A DNA stretch of 64,000 nt from Caldinitratiruptor microaerophilus. GTDB taxonomy: Bacteria; Bacillota; Sulfobacillia; Symbiobacteriales; ZC4RG38. The stretch is from contig NZ_AP025628.1 in assembly GCF_025999835.1 (NCBI RefSeq), positions 1,302,001 to 1,366,000 on the forward strand. The letters are read 5' to 3'. Positions 43,183 through 52,228 of this stretch are shown piece after piece. The translations under genes were made by a program, and so were the position numbers. Numbering within the stretch: the stretch's first letter is position 1; every line of letters starts with the position of its first letter. The notes beneath the pieces are model-generated. The model saw nothing but the letters and a program-made list of their open reading frames with translations, was not told the DNA's origin and did not search any database.

Positions 43183-44016
43183 TCAGCGCCGCAGGTTCCA
43201 GGCGTCGGTCCCGTAGCGGGTCGTCACCAGCTCCTCCGTCAGCCGGCGCTCGGCGGGGGTGAGCTCACCCCGGACGAACTCCACGCCGAGCGCCTCCGTG
43301 AAGCCCTCCGGCAACGCCCGGGCGGCCTCGTCCCAGGTGACCTCCCGCCCCAGCAGTTCCCGCAGCCCGGCGGCACGGCTGCGGAGGTGGGCGACGGCCG
43401 CGGGGCGCTTCTCGGGGTCCACCCGCAGGAGCGTGAACAGCAGCTCGGCGTCGAGGTCCAGGAGCACGCTGCCGTGTTGCAAGATCGTCCCGTGCCGCCG
43501 CGTCTGGGCGCTGCCCACCACCTTGCGCCCGCCCACGACGAGCTCGTACGCCGACGGGGCGTCGAAGCACGCCGCCGACGCCTCGCCGCCGAGCCGGGGG
43601 TCCGGCTCGCCGCCGGCCAGCTCGGCCGGGGCGCCCAGGCGGCGGATGGCCGCCACGAGCCCCCCGGCCAGCGTCCGGTACGTCTCCAGGACGCTGCCCG
43701 GGAGCAGTTCCTCCCGGATGACGACGCTGTACGTCAGCTCGACGTGGTGGAAGATCGCCCGGCCGCCCGTCGGCCGGCGGACGTACCCGTAGCCGAGGCG
43801 CCGGCAGGCGTCGAGGTCCACCTCCGCCGCCATGCGCTGGAAGTACCCGATCGACACCGCCGCCGGCCGCCAGCCGTACAGGCGCAGGGTGGGCGGCACC
43901 TCGCCCCGGGCGTGCACCGTCTGGATGGCCTCGTCCACGGCCATGTTCGTCGCGGCGTCCGCGAAGCCGCTGACGACGAGGCGCCACCGCCTCTCCCTCA
44001 GCTCTGCGGGCGCCAC
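43183..44016 (-). CDS. lipM: Lipoyl octanoyltransferase (LipM family)
   Basis: 277-residue biotin/lipoate protein-ligase-fold protein. Family motifs: [12 protein letters not shown], then [23 protein letters not shown] with Cys150 in the position of the LipM active-site cysteine, and [12 protein letters not shown]. LipM transfers octanoate from acyl carrier protein to GcvH in Firmicutes. GTG at 44016 (AGGAGG 11 bases upstream) overlaps the end of gcvPB by 19 bases. Co-location with gcvH gives a direct supply of the modified H protein. A lipoate ligase of the LplA type is the alternative. Confidence 0.85.
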   Translation of the reverse strand: MAPAELRERRWRLVVSGFADAATNMAVDEAIQTVHARGEVPPTLRLYGWRPAAVSIGYFQRMAAEVDLDACRRLGYGYVRRPTGGRAIFHHVELTYSVVIREELLPGSVLETYRTLAGGLVAAIRRLGAPAELAGGEPDPRLGGEASAACFDAPSAYELVVGGRKVVGSAQTRRHGTILQHGSVLLDLDAELLFTLLRVDPEKRPAAVAHLRSRAAGLRELLGREVTWDEAARALPEGFTEALGVEFVRGELTPAERRLTEELVTTRYGTDAWNLRR

Positions 44017-45455
44017 CGCAGATTCGGCCTCCTGGCGGCCAGGGCCTCGTCGAGCCGCCCGACGGGGGTGCGGTGCGGCGCGCCCTTGACCCGCTCCGGG
44101 TCCTCGTGGGCTTCCCGGTAGATCTGCCGCATCACGGCGATGAAGCGGTCCAGCGTCTCCTTGGGCTCCGTCTCGGTGGGCTCGATCATGAGCGCCTCCT
44201 CGACGATGAGGGGGAAGTACACGGTGGGCGGGTGCAGGCCCTCGTCCAGCAGGCGCTTGGCCACGTCGGCCGTCCGCACCCCGGTCTCCTGCTTGAGCGT
44301 GCGGCCGGAGAGGACGCACTCGTGCTTGCAGAAGCGGTCGTACGGCAGGTCCCAGAGCCGCTTGAGGTGCGCCTGGATGTAGTTGGCGCTGAGCACTGCG
44401 TGCTCGCTCACCTGCTTGAGCTCGGGCCCGTAGGCCATGACGTAGGCCGCCGCCCGCACCGCGACCCCGAAGTTCCCGTAGAACGAGCGCACCTTGCCGA
44501 TGGACTGCGGGCGGTCGTAATCCCAGCGGAAGCGGTCGCCTTCCTTCACCACGAGCGGCACGGGCAGGAAGGGCTCGAGCGCCTTCTTCACCCCGAGCGC
44601 CCCGGCGCCCGGCCCGCCGCCGCCGTGGGGCGTCGAGAACGTCTTGTGCAGGTTGAGGTGCACGACGTCCATGCCCATGTCGCCGGGGCGGGCGTAGCCG
44701 AGGATGGCGTTGAGGTTCGCCCCGTCGTAGTAGATGAGGCCCCCGGCGGCGTGGACGATGTCGGCGATCTCGAGGATGTTCGTGTCGAACAGGCCGAGGG
44801 TCGACGGGTTCGTGATCATGAGCGCCGCCGTGTCCGGCCCCACGGCCTGCCGCAGCGCCGCCACGTCCACGTTGCCGTCCCGGTCGGAGGGGACCGTCAC
44901 GACCTCGTAGCCCGCCATGGCCGCCGTGGCCGGGTTGGTGCCGTGGGCGGAGTCGGGCACGATGACCTTGCGCCGCGCATGGTCCCCCCGGGACTCGTGG
45001 TAGGCCCGGATCACGAGGATGCCGGTCAGCTCGCCGTGCGCGCCGGCCGCGGGCTGCAGGCTCATCCGGTCCATGCCGGTGATCTCGCAGAGCCACCGCT
45101 CGAGGTTCCACAGCAGCTCCAGGTTGCCCTGCACCGTCTCCTCCGGCTGCAGCGGGTGGCTGAGGGCGAACCCGGGCAGGCGCGCGGCCTCCTCGTTCAC
45201 CTTGGGGTTGTACTTCATCGTGCAGGAGCCCAGCGGGTAGAAGTCCACGTCGACCCCGTGGTTCATGCGGCTGAGGCGCGTGAAGTGGCGGACGACCTCG
45301 ACCTCGGACACCTCGGGCAGGTTGGCGGGCTCCTGGCGGACCAGGTCGGCCGGGAGGAGGTCGGTCACCGGCTTCTCCGGGACGTCCAGCGCCGGCAGGG
45401 AGTACGCCCGCTTGCCGGGGCGGCTCAGCTCGAAGATGAGGGGTTCCGTCGCCAC
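43998..45455 (-). CDS. gcvPB: Glycine dehydrogenase (decarboxylating) subunit 2
   Basis: 485-residue C-terminal half of the P-protein; the PLP lysine is in [21 protein letters not shown] start with GGGAGGTGA just upstream. Forms a heterodimer with GcvPA and decarboxylates glycine, passing the aminomethyl group to the lipoyl arm of GcvH. Splitting of GcvP into two proteins is typical of Firmicutes and thermophiles. Confidence 0.97.
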   Translation of the reverse strand: MATEPLIFELSRPGKRAYSLPALDVPEKPVTDLLPADLVRQEPANLPEVSEVEVVRHFTRLSRMNHGVDVDFYPLGSCTMKYNPKVNEEAARLPGFALSHPLQPEETVQGNLELLWNLERWLCEITGMDRMSLQPAAGAHGELTGILVIRAYHESRGDHARRKVIVPDSAHGTNPATAAMAGYEVVTVPSDRDGNVDVAALRQAVGPDTAALMITNPSTLGLFDTNILEIADIVHAAGGLIYYDGANLNAILGYARPGDMGMDVVHLNLHKTFSTPHGGGGPGAGALGVKKALEPFLPVPLVVKEGDRFRWDYDRPQSIGKVRSFYGNFGVAVRAAAYVMAYGPELKQVSEHAVLSANYIQAHLKRLWDLPYDRFCKHECVLSGRTLKQETGVRTADVAKRLLDEGLHPPTVYFPLIVEEALMIEPTETEPKETLDRFIAVMRQIYREAHEDPERVKGAPHRTPVGRLDEALAARRPNLRWRPQS

Positions 45456-46796
45456 CTACTTCACCTCCCTGAGCGCGGCGACCAGGCCGTCGATCTCGGC
45501 CCGGGTGCGCTTCTCCGTGACGGCGAAGATCATGGCGCCCGCCAGCTCGGGGTAGGCGCCCGAGGGCGAGAGGCCCCCCAGGATGCCGCGGTCGAGGAGA
45601 TGCCGGTTCACCACTTCCGGCCGGACGGGGCTCCTCACGGTGAACTCCTTGAAGAACGGCGCCCGGAAGGCCGGCTCCCAGCCCGGCAGGGCGGTGATCC
45701 GCTCCCAGGCGTAGTGCGCCTTCTGCAGGCACTGGCGGGCCACGTCCTGCAGCCCCTTCTTGCCCAGCCAGCTCAGGTACACCGTCGCCGCCAGGGCGTT
45801 CAGCGCCTGGTTGGTGCAGATGTTCGAGGTCGCCTTCTCCCGCCGGATGTGCTGCTCCCGGGCCTGCAAGGTGAGGACGAAGCCGCGCCGGCCCTGGGCG
45901 TCCACCGTCGCGCCGGCGATCCGGCCGGGCAGGCGGCGCACCAGCTCCTGCCGGGTGGCCATCATCCCCAGCCACGGCCCGCCGAAGGAGACCGGCTGCC
46001 CGAGCGCCTGCCCCTCGCCCACCACGATGTCCGCCCCGTAGTTGCCCGGTGCCTCCAGGACGCCGAGGGAGATGGGGTCCACGGCGACGACGAACAGGGC
46101 GTCCACCCTGTGCGCCAGCTCGCCGATCTGCCGCACCGGCTCGAGCGCCCCGAAGAAGTTCGGCATCTGGACCATGACCGCGGCGGTCTCGGCGGTGATG
46201 AGGGGCTCCAGCGCGGCGAGGTCGGTGACCCCGTCGGCGATGGGCGCCTCCACCACCTCGGCGCCCAGTCCGTGGGTATAGGTGCGGATGGCCTGGCGGT
46301 AGTCGGGGTGGACGCTGCGGGCCGCGACCACCCGGCGCCGGCCCGTCGTCCCGATCGCCATGACGGCCGCCTCGGCCATGGCGGACGCCCCGTCGTACAT
46401 CGAGGCGTTGGCGACGTCCATGCCGGTGAGCTCACAGATCATCGTCTGGTACTCGTAGATCGACTGGAGCACGCCCTGGCTGATCTCCGGCTGGTAGGGC
46501 GTGTAGGCGGTGAGGAACTCGCCCCGGCGCACGATGGCATCCACCACGGCCGGCACGTAGTGGTCGTAGGCCCCGCCGCCCAGGAAGCAGACGTGGTCCC
46601 CCGTGTGCGCGTTCTTCCCGGCCAGCCGGCGCATCTCCGCCAGGATCTCCATCTCGCTGCGCGGCGCCGGCAGGTCGAGGGGCCGCTTCAGGCGCACGGC
46701 CTCCGGGATGTCGGCGAAGAGCTCGTCCGTCGAGCTCACGCCGATGTCCCGGAGCATTTCCGCCTTCTCTTCTTCGGTGATGGGGATGTAGCGCAT
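45456..46796 (-). CDS. gcvPA: Glycine dehydrogenase (decarboxylating) subunit 1
   Basis: 446-residue N-terminal half of the P-protein: MRYIPITEEEKAEMLRDIGV start, PYQPEISQGVLQSIYEYQTM, VPNFFG-type and GGPWLGMMATRQELVRRLPG blocks. Stop and gcvPB start are adjacent. Acts with GcvPB, GcvH and GcvT in the glycine cleavage system. Confidence 0.97.
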   Translation of the reverse strand: MRYIPITEEEKAEMLRDIGVSSTDELFADIPEAVRLKRPLDLPAPRSEMEILAEMRRLAGKNAHTGDHVCFLGGGAYDHYVPAVVDAIVRRGEFLTAYTPYQPEISQGVLQSIYEYQTMICELTGMDVANASMYDGASAMAEAAVMAIGTTGRRRVVAARSVHPDYRQAIRTYTHGLGAEVVEAPIADGVTDLAALEPLITAETAAVMVQMPNFFGALEPVRQIGELAHRVDALFVVAVDPISLGVLEAPGNYGADIVVGEGQALGQPVSFGGPWLGMMATRQELVRRLPGRIAGATVDAQGRRGFVLTLQAREQHIRREKATSNICTNQALNALAATVYLSWLGKKGLQDVARQCLQKAHYAWERITALPGWEPAFRAPFFKEFTVRSPVRPEVVNRHLLDRGILGGLSPSGAYPELAGAMIFAVTEKRTRAEIDGLVAALREVK

Positions 46797-46799
46797 GGG

Positions 46800-47198
46800 T
46801 CAGTGCCCCGCTTCCTTGAGGAAGGCCTGGTAGGCGGCGCTGTCCATGAGCGCGTCCAGCTCGGCCGGGTCCTTCAGCTCGACCTTGATCATCCAGCCCT
46901 GGCCGTACGGATCCTGGTTGACGAGCTCCGGGTGATCCTCGAGGGCCTTGTTGACCTCGACCACCTTGCCGCTGACCGGGGAGAACAGGTCGGACACCGT
47001 CTTCACGGACTCCACGGTGCCGAACTGCTTGCCCTGAACCACCTCGGCCCCCACGGCGGGCACCTCGACGAAGACCACGTCGCCGAGCTGGTCCTGGGCG
47101 AAGGCCGTGATGCCGACGGTCCCGACGTTCCCCTCCACCCGGATCCACTCGTGCTCCTTCGTGTAGCGCAGGTCGGCCGGATAGTGGAGATCTGCCAT
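46800..47198 (-). CDS. gcvH: Glycine cleavage system H protein
   Basis: 132-residue lipoyl carrier with YTKEHEWIRVEG near the N-terminus and the lipoylation lysine Lys66 in TVESVKTVSDL; VNKALEDHPELVN follows. ATG behind GAGGAGG. Shuttles aminomethyl groups between GcvP and GcvT; modified by the LipM product of the same operon. Confidence 0.98.
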   Translation of the reverse strand: MADLHYPADLRYTKEHEWIRVEGNVGTVGITAFAQDQLGDVVFVEVPAVGAEVVQGKQFGTVESVKTVSDLFSPVSGKVVEVNKALEDHPELVNQDPYGQGWMIKVELKDPAELDALMDSAAYQAFLKEAGH

Positions 47199-47276
47199 CG
47201 CCGATGCCTCCTCATGATGATCTCGTGCACGACCATCTCGTCGTGCTACTGGCCCGCGGCCGGGCCGGTCTGCGGC

Positions 47277-48410
47277 CTAGGCCGTCGGGTGCGCCGCCGG
47301 GCCCGTGCGCCGGTAGAACGGCCGGGGAACCACCCGGGCGCGCAGGGCCCGGCCACGGATCAGGACGTCGAACTCGGTACCCTCGGCGCCGAGGTGGGCG
47401 GGGACGTAGCCCATGCCGATCGGCTTGCCGAGGGTCGGCGACTGCGTGCCCGAGGTCACACGTCCCACCACCTCGCCGTCCCGGGCGATCTCGTAGCCCT
47501 GCCGGGGAATCCCGCCGCGGTCCAGCATCTCGAAGCACACGAGCTTGCGGCGCAGGCCCTCCTCCTTCTGGCGGGCCAGCGCCTCACGGCCGATGAACTC
47601 CCCCTTCTTCAGCTTGACGAAGGAGCCGAGGCCGGCCTCGAGCGGGGTGGTGGTGTGGTCGATCTCGTGGCCGTAGAGCGGCATCGACGCTTCCAACCGC
47701 AGCGTGTCCCGGGCGCCGAGGCCCGCGGGCAGCAGCCCGTGGGGCCGGCCGGCCTCCAGGAGCGCGTGCCAGAGGGTCGCGGCGTCGGCGGCGGGGACGT
47801 AGATCTCGAAGCCGTCCTCGCCCGTGTACCCCGTCCGGCTCAGGACCAGCGTCCGGAGGCCGGCGACCTTCACCCCGTACGCCGCCGCGTAGTACTCGAT
47901 GGCCCCCAGGTCCGCCTCGGCGAGGGGCTGGAGGATGGCCTGAGCCCGCGGGCCCTGCAGGGCCAGCTGGGCGACCTCGCCCGAGATGTTGCGCACCGCG
48001 AGCCCCCGGATGTCCCGGGTGTTCTCGGTGACCCAGGCGAAGTCCTTGTCCGTGTTCGCCGCGTTCACGACCATCCAGAAGTGCTCCGGCCCGAGCCGGT
48101 AGACCAGCACGTCGTCGACGACGGTGCCGTCGGGGTAACACATCGGACTGTACAGGGCCTTCCCGTCGGTGAGGCGCGAGACGTTGTTCGTCACCAGCCG
48201 GTCGACGGCCTCCCGGGCCCCGGGCCCGGTGAACTCGAACTCGCCCATGTGGGACACGTCGAACAGACCGGCCGCTGTCCGTACCGCCCGGTGCTCCTCC
48301 ACGATGCCCGTGTACTGGACTGGCATCTCCCACCCTGCGAAGGGGACCATCCGGGCGCCGAGCCGGACGTGGGCGTCATACAGGGGCGTGCGGCGCAACT
48401 CCTCTGCCAA
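47277..48410 (-). CDS. gcvT: Aminomethyltransferase (glycine cleavage T protein)
   Basis: About 377-residue GcvT: LRRTPLYDAHVRLGARMVPF at the N-terminus, GLFDVSHMGEFEFTG near residue 50, and GYTGEDGFEIYV and GLGARDTLRLEASMPLYGHE later. TTG start at 48410 is 8 bases after GGGAGGTG. First gene of the gcv operon; leader carries the glycine riboswitch. Transfers methylene to tetrahydrofolate and releases ammonia. Confidence 0.97.
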   Translation of the reverse strand: MAEELRRTPLYDAHVRLGARMVPFAGWEMPVQYTGIVEEHRAVRTAAGLFDVSHMGEFEFTGPGAREAVDRLVTNNVSRLTDGKALYSPMCYPDGTVVDDVLVYRLGPEHFWMVVNAANTDKDFAWVTENTRDIRGLAVRNISGEVAQLALQGPRAQAILQPLAEADLGAIEYYAAAYGVKVAGLRTLVLSRTGYTGEDGFEIYVPAADAATLWHALLEAGRPHGLLPAGLGARDTLRLEASMPLYGHEIDHTTTPLEAGLGSFVKLKKGEFIGREALARQKEEGLRRKLVCFEMLDRGGIPRQGYEIARDGEVVGRVTSGTQSPTLGKPIGMGYVPAHLGAEGTEFDVLIRGRALRARVVPRPFYRRTGPAAHPTA

Positions 48411-48458
48411 GGCCCACCACCTCCCGTCCGCCAGACCTAGTGTGCGCTGGAAAACCAC

Positions 48459-48491
48459 GAGGGCACAGCGGCAGGCCTGCGCTGTGCCCTC
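48459..48491 (-). terminator. Terminator hairpin of glycine riboswitch
   Basis: Perfect 12-bp stem (GAGGGCACAGCG at 48459-48470 with CGCTGTGCCCTC at 48480-48491), 9-base loop, followed on the minus strand by GTGGTTTTCC. Its 5' arm overlaps the end of the second aptamer by a few bases, consistent with a glycine-ON switch. Confidence 0.8.
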
Positions 48492-48698
48492 TGTCCCGTG
48501 ACCTGAGAGATTCCCCCGCTGCGGGGTTACCCCTTGGGTGGCCGCGTGGTCCCGGCACTCTCCAGAGTCCCGTCCGGCATCCGGTCACGCCTGCCTGAGA
48601 GTTTCCGCCCGGCTCCAGCACAGCAGGGCCTTGCTCCTTCGGCGCCCGGTTCGGCACCGCCGCTCCTCCGGCGGGCCCGCCGGGACTCTCCCGGGGCC
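48488..48698 (-). ncRNA. Tandem glycine riboswitch upstream of gcvT
   Basis: Two glycine aptamers are seen on the minus strand. Aptamer 1 (about 48570-48698): GGGAGAGTCCCG, GCCGAAGGAGCAA, ACTCTCAGGCA, GGACGGGACTC. Aptamer 2 (about 48488-48569): GGAGAGTGCCGGG, CACCCAAGGGGTAA, ATCTCTCAGGT, GGGACAGAG. These are the conserved segments of the gcvT motif. The tandem form activates glycine cleavage genes when glycine is in excess. Identified from consensus by eye. Confidence 0.93.
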
Positions 48699-48733
48699 AT
48701 CATCCGGCCGGTATGGGTTTGTCTGCCACGCTT

Positions 48734-48763
48734 AGCGTAGGGAAACGCGTCCCGAAGTGTCAA
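48734..48763 (-). promoter_or_regulatory. Sigma-A promoter of gcv operon
   Basis: Minus strand TTGACA (48758-48763) and TACGCT (48734-48739) with an 18-base spacer, about 36 bases before the first aptamer. Confidence 0.65.
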
Positions 48764-48924
48764 GCCTCCGCTCGCACGCCTGGCCCCCGCTGGTACGACG
48801 TCACGGCGGCGATCGGCGTCTCCGGAGCGGCCTCAGAACAGAGCGTCCCGGCTGGCCAGTCCGGCGGGATCCCGTATCTGACCCGTCCTGCGCGTCTCGG
48901 GCGGGAGCCGTCGAACCGTGGAGG

Positions 48925-49190
48925 TCAAGCCGTTCACTGCTCCGGAACGTTGTTGCGCCTCGCGGGACGAAGTGCACTTCAGGAACCGCAGCGCTCCTCG
49001 TTGCGGTACCCGAAGTGCACCGCTCCCCCGTCACGACGTGCCAGTGCGGGGGCCGCGGCGCATTCTTGATGTGCTTTGTTTACGTAATATCCGTGTTCTG
49101 TCGACACCAATCGGCCGGTGGCGCGTTCACAGGGGCCCTGTGTGCACTTCGGGAACCACGACACTCTTTGTAGCGGTTCCTGTACTGGGA
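48925..49190. repeat. Three degenerate copies of a 45-bp palindromic repeat
   Basis: The 48771-49221 stretch has no credible gene. It holds a repeated stem-loop: the clearest copy has arms GTGCACTTCAGGAACCGCA (48972-48990) and TGCGGTACCCGAAGTGCAC (49002-49020), 17 of 19 pairing. A related copy is at 49142-49185 (GTGCACTTCGGGAACCACG with TAGCGGTTCCTGTACT), and a worse half copy precedes at about 48935-48970; GAAGTGCACTTC (48969-48980) is a perfect palindrome at the junction. Resembles REP-type elements; no family assigned. Confidence 0.6.
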
Positions 49191-49221
49191 GCGCGGTTCA
49201 GGACACGACGCCAACACCTAC

Positions 49222-49752
49222 ATGGTCCTGGACCCGCACCGTGCGGCGCGTGAAGCCGAGCTTGAACGCGTGAAGATTCGGCTCGAACGGGAAGCGTACA
49301 AGGGCGAGGCCGTGATCAAGGAACTGGCAAACGTGCAGGTCGCAAGCAATCGGTTTCACGACAACGCTCGGCCCGGCTTTCTGGTCAACCCGCTCACAGG
49401 TGAACGCCTCGAATTCGACCGGTGGTACTTGGAGGGCGTGGCGCTCGAGTTCCAGGGTCGCCAGCACTACGAGCCTACGGAGGCGTTTCCCGACCCCGAG
49501 AAGCAGCGACAGCAGCGGGCGCGCGATCTCATCAAGCTCGCCCTTGCCAGGGAGCACGGCGTGAGGGTGGTTCTCATCCACCCGGAGGACCTGACCTTCG
49601 AACGGCTCCGGGCCAAGCTGGAGGGCCTCCTCCCCCTGCGAGAGCTCCACGAGGAGGACCCCGTCGTCCAGTACCTCCGTACGGTCAGCCGGCGCTACGT
49701 CCGCAAGGCGGCCCGGCCTACAGCGCGGAAAGTGGCCGCCGGGACCGTGTGA
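49222..49752 (+). CDS. PD-(D/E)xK/VSR-like nuclease-fold protein, possibly 5'-truncated
   Basis: 176-residue protein with a restriction-endonuclease-like core: FLVNPLTGERLEFDRWYLEG, then VALEFQGRQHYEPTEAFPDP (Glu/Gln in the place of the E-x-K), then RARDLIKLALAREHGVRVVLI. Such cores occur in DUF559/VSR-like and homing-type nucleases. The frame is open upstream to a stop at 49171-49173, inside the palindromic repeat, and would add RFLYWERGSGHDANTY without a start codon, so the true N-terminus may have been lost. No ribosome-binding site before ATG 49222. Function unknown. Confidence 0.6.
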   Translation: MVLDPHRAAREAELERVKIRLEREAYKGEAVIKELANVQVASNRFHDNARPGFLVNPLTGERLEFDRWYLEGVALEFQGRQHYEPTEAFPDPEKQRQQRARDLIKLALAREHGVRVVLIHPEDLTFERLRAKLEGLLPLRELHEEDPVVQYLRTVSRRYVRKAARPTARKVAAGTV

Positions 49753-49856
49753 CCCCGCCCGATGCGGTGAGAACGGGGGCGGAGCGCTCGAACCGGGAGA
49801 CCCGGTGCTCGGGCCGTTCGCTGCGAAAGCGCCGGCGCACCCGCACAGGGTGACCC

Positions 49857-50240
49857 TCACGATACCGGCTCCAGTACGATACGGTCACCCGGCCGGGTGG
49901 CGGTGCGCGCTACCGTGCCGGCCGGGAGTTCCACTGCGAACCGGGCTCCGGGCACCAGACCGCCGGGGCTCCACGGCCGGAGGGGCGTCAGCGCGCGCAG
50001 GATGCGCCCGTCGGGGCCGACGAGCAGCACGTCCACCGGGATCCGCATGAAGAAGCCGTGCACCCCCGCGCACGGTCGGATCACGAGGCCTTCCCCGTCC
50101 CGCAGTGCCGTGCGGCCCATGAGGCCCCGGAGCCGCCGCCAGAACGTGTCCGCCACGGCGGCCCGTTCGGCGAGGACGGCGCCCCGGGTATCGTTGCGCA
50201 CCCGGACCGCGGGCGGAACCCGGCGGGTGAGCCGGCTCAC
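49857..50240 (-). CDS. DUF192-domain protein
   Basis: 127-residue DUF192 protein: FWRRLRGLMGRTAL, GVHGFFMRIPVDVLLVGPDG and PGGLVPGARFAVELPAGTV. GTG start overlaps the TadC-like stop (GTGA). DUF192 genes often end tad operons; the function is unknown, possibly outside the membrane in some members. No signal peptide here. Confidence 0.85.
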   Translation of the reverse strand: MSRLTRRVPPAVRVRNDTRGAVLAERAAVADTFWRRLRGLMGRTALRDGEGLVIRPCAGVHGFFMRIPVDVLLVGPDGRILRALTPLRPWSPGGLVPGARFAVELPAGTVARTATRPGDRIVLEPVS

Positions 50241-51163
50241 GGGCGCAGCACCCCCAGGAACTGGATCACGACGGGCCCGAGGATGACCACGAAGAGGCTC
50301 GGGAAGATGAAGAAGACCAGCGGGAAGAGGAGCTTGAGCGGGAGCTGCATGGCTCGCTCCTCGGCGCGCTGCTTGCGACGAAGCCGCATGGCGTCGGACT
50401 GCGCCTTGAGCACCCGGCTGATGCTCACCCCCAGCTGATCGGCCTGGACGACGGCCGCGACGAAGGTCCGGAGCTCCGGAGAGCCGGAGCGGTCGGCAAG
50501 GGCCCGCAGGGCGTCGGCCCGGGTCTGGCCGAGCCGGATGTCCCGGAGGTACTCCCGGAACTCGCCGGACACGGGCTCCGGGAACTTCTCCGCCACCTTC
50601 TGCACGGCCCCGTCGAAGCCCAGGCCGGCCTCGACCGAGACCGACAGGAGGTCGAGCACGTCCGGGAGGGCCCGGGCCAGCATGCGCCTCCGCCATGCCC
50701 CCCGCCGGGCCGCCCAGACGCCGGGAAGGCGCCAGCCCAGGACTCCGAGGCTGGAGGCGAGCACGGCCGGCAACAGCGGCGCCCCGGCCAGCAGCCGGTC
50801 GAGGCCGAGGAGCAGGCCCCCTAGCACCCCCAGGGTCGCCAGCGCGGCCTGCAGGCCGACGAAGCGCGCAGGGTCGATCCGCAGGCCCGCCTCGTCGAGC
50901 CGGCGCCGCGCGGTGTCCACCAGCGCCCGGGGTAGAAGCCTCCCGAGTGCCCGCAGTCCGCTCTCCACCAGCGGCCGCACCACCCGCTCGGTGAAGGGAA
51001 GCGTGAGCTCTTCGGGCTGGGCTCCGGCGGCGCCGGGCCCGTGGATCTCCTGCAGGCGGCGGGCCAGGGGGGTCGCTGCGGCCGGGGTCATGGCAGCGAC
51101 GGCGAGCAGCGCCCCGGCGGCGAAGCTGAGACCCACGATCAGGGCTTCGAGCACCGCATCCAC
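50237..51163 (-). CDS. tadC: Tad pilus inner-membrane protein TadC-like
   Basis: 308-residue T2SF-domain protein: N-terminal TM, then LPDVLDLLSVSVEAGLGFDG near residue 165, ELRTFVAAVVQADQLGVSIS, and a C-terminal TM hairpin (LKLLFPLVFFIFPSLFVVIL). With TadB it anchors the pilus motor. GTG behind GAGGGGGG. Confidence 0.9.
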   Translation of the reverse strand: MDAVLEALIVGLSFAAGALLAVAAMTPAAATPLARRLQEIHGPGAAGAQPEELTLPFTERVVRPLVESGLRALGRLLPRALVDTARRRLDEAGLRIDPARFVGLQAALATLGVLGGLLLGLDRLLAGAPLLPAVLASSLGVLGWRLPGVWAARRGAWRRRMLARALPDVLDLLSVSVEAGLGFDGAVQKVAEKFPEPVSGEFREYLRDIRLGQTRADALRALADRSGSPELRTFVAAVVQADQLGVSISRVLKAQSDAMRLRRKQRAEERAMQLPLKLLFPLVFFIFPSLFVVILGPVVIQFLGVLRP

Positions 51164-51169
51164 CCCCCC

Positions 51170-52225
51170 TCACACGTCCATGTTGACCAGGTGCCGGATC
51201 ACCAGGATCCCGGTGGTCTGCATGAGGAGCCCCATGGCCAGCATCACCCAGCCGAGGGGGTGCTGCACCAGGAGGCCCACGTGTCCCGGGTTCATGACGT
51301 AGAGCACCAGGCCCAGCGCCGGCGGAAGCAGCGAGATGATCCACCCCGACAGCCGGCCCTGGCTCGTGAGCGTGCGGATCTGGCCCAGAAGCTGGAGCCG
51401 GTCCCGGAGGGTGCCGCCGATCCGCTCCAGCACTTCCGCCAGGTTGCCTCCGACCTGCCGCTGGATGAGGACGGCCGTCACGGCGAGGTCGAGATCCGCC
51501 GACCCCATCCGGCGGCTGAGCGCGGTGAGGGCATCCTCCAGCGGCACCCCGACCTTGTGCTCCCGCAGGACCCGGGCGAACTCGCCGGCGACGGGGTCCG
51601 GCATCTCCCGGCTCACCACGGCCAGGGCCTGAAGGAACGAATACCCGGACCGCAGGGCTCCTGCCACCAGCGCCAGGGCGTCGGGAAGCTGGGTCTCGAA
51701 GGCCCTCAGCCGGCGCGCCAGGCGCTGACGGAGCCAGAGGGCGGGGAGCCCGTACCCGGCGAGCCCGGCCGCCCACGCAGCCGGGCCGAGCCCCAAGGCC
51801 AGCCCGAGCAGGGCGCACCCGCCCGCCGACGCGATCCGCAGGAGGAGAAACTCGCCCGGCAGCATGCGGATGCCGGCCTGCTGGAGCCGCTCGAAGGCCG
51901 GGCTGTGCAGGGGAGTCCGGGGCCGGTCTGCGCTCCGCCCGCCGGTGCGACCCGCCCGGAAGCGGCCGAGGCGAGCCCCGATCGCCGCCAGGACCCGGGC
52001 GGCACCACGCGCCGCGGACCGGCGGCGAAGAAGCGGCGGGTCGCCGGAAGGATCGCCCGCGCCCGGAGGCCCGACGGCGCCGGGCGGCTCCGCGCCGGGC
52101 ACCGCCGTCCGGCGCAACCGCTCGAGGTCGGCCAGGCGCCGGCGGACGGGGTCTCCCTCCTCCGGGCCGAGGATAAGGGCGGTCGCCAGGGCCGTGAGGG
52201 CGAAGATGAGGGCAGGCCAGAGCAC
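51170..52225 (-). CDS. tadB: Tad pilus inner-membrane protein TadB-like
   Basis: 351-residue T2SF protein: LPDALALVAGALRSGYSFLQ near residue 190, DLDLAVTAVLIQRQVGGNLA, and C-terminal TMs. Starts GTG after the CpaF stop with GGAGGG upstream. Partners TadC as platform for the CpaF ATPase. Confidence 0.9.
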   Translation of the reverse strand: MLWPALIFALTALATALILGPEEGDPVRRRLADLERLRRTAVPGAEPPGAVGPPGAGDPSGDPPLLRRRSAARGAARVLAAIGARLGRFRAGRTGGRSADRPRTPLHSPAFERLQQAGIRMLPGEFLLLRIASAGGCALLGLALGLGPAAWAAGLAGYGLPALWLRQRLARRLRAFETQLPDALALVAGALRSGYSFLQALAVVSREMPDPVAGEFARVLREHKVGVPLEDALTALSRRMGSADLDLAVTAVLIQRQVGGNLAEVLERIGGTLRDRLQLLGQIRTLTSQGRLSGWIISLLPPALGLVLYVMNPGHVGLLVQHPLGWVMLAMGLLMQTTGILVIRHLVNMDV

Positions 52226-52228
52226 GGC

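Noticed and set aside
44073-48440. A 1455-codon open frame on the plus strand through the gcv operon
   Set aside because: It is the antisense shadow of gcvPB, gcvPA, gcvH and gcvT, caused by high third-position GC; composition is Arg/Gly/His-rich with no domains.
48757-49173. 138-codon plus-strand frame before the nuclease gene
   Set aside because: Cys/Arg/Ser-rich without motifs and runs over palindromic repeats; no credible initiation signal.
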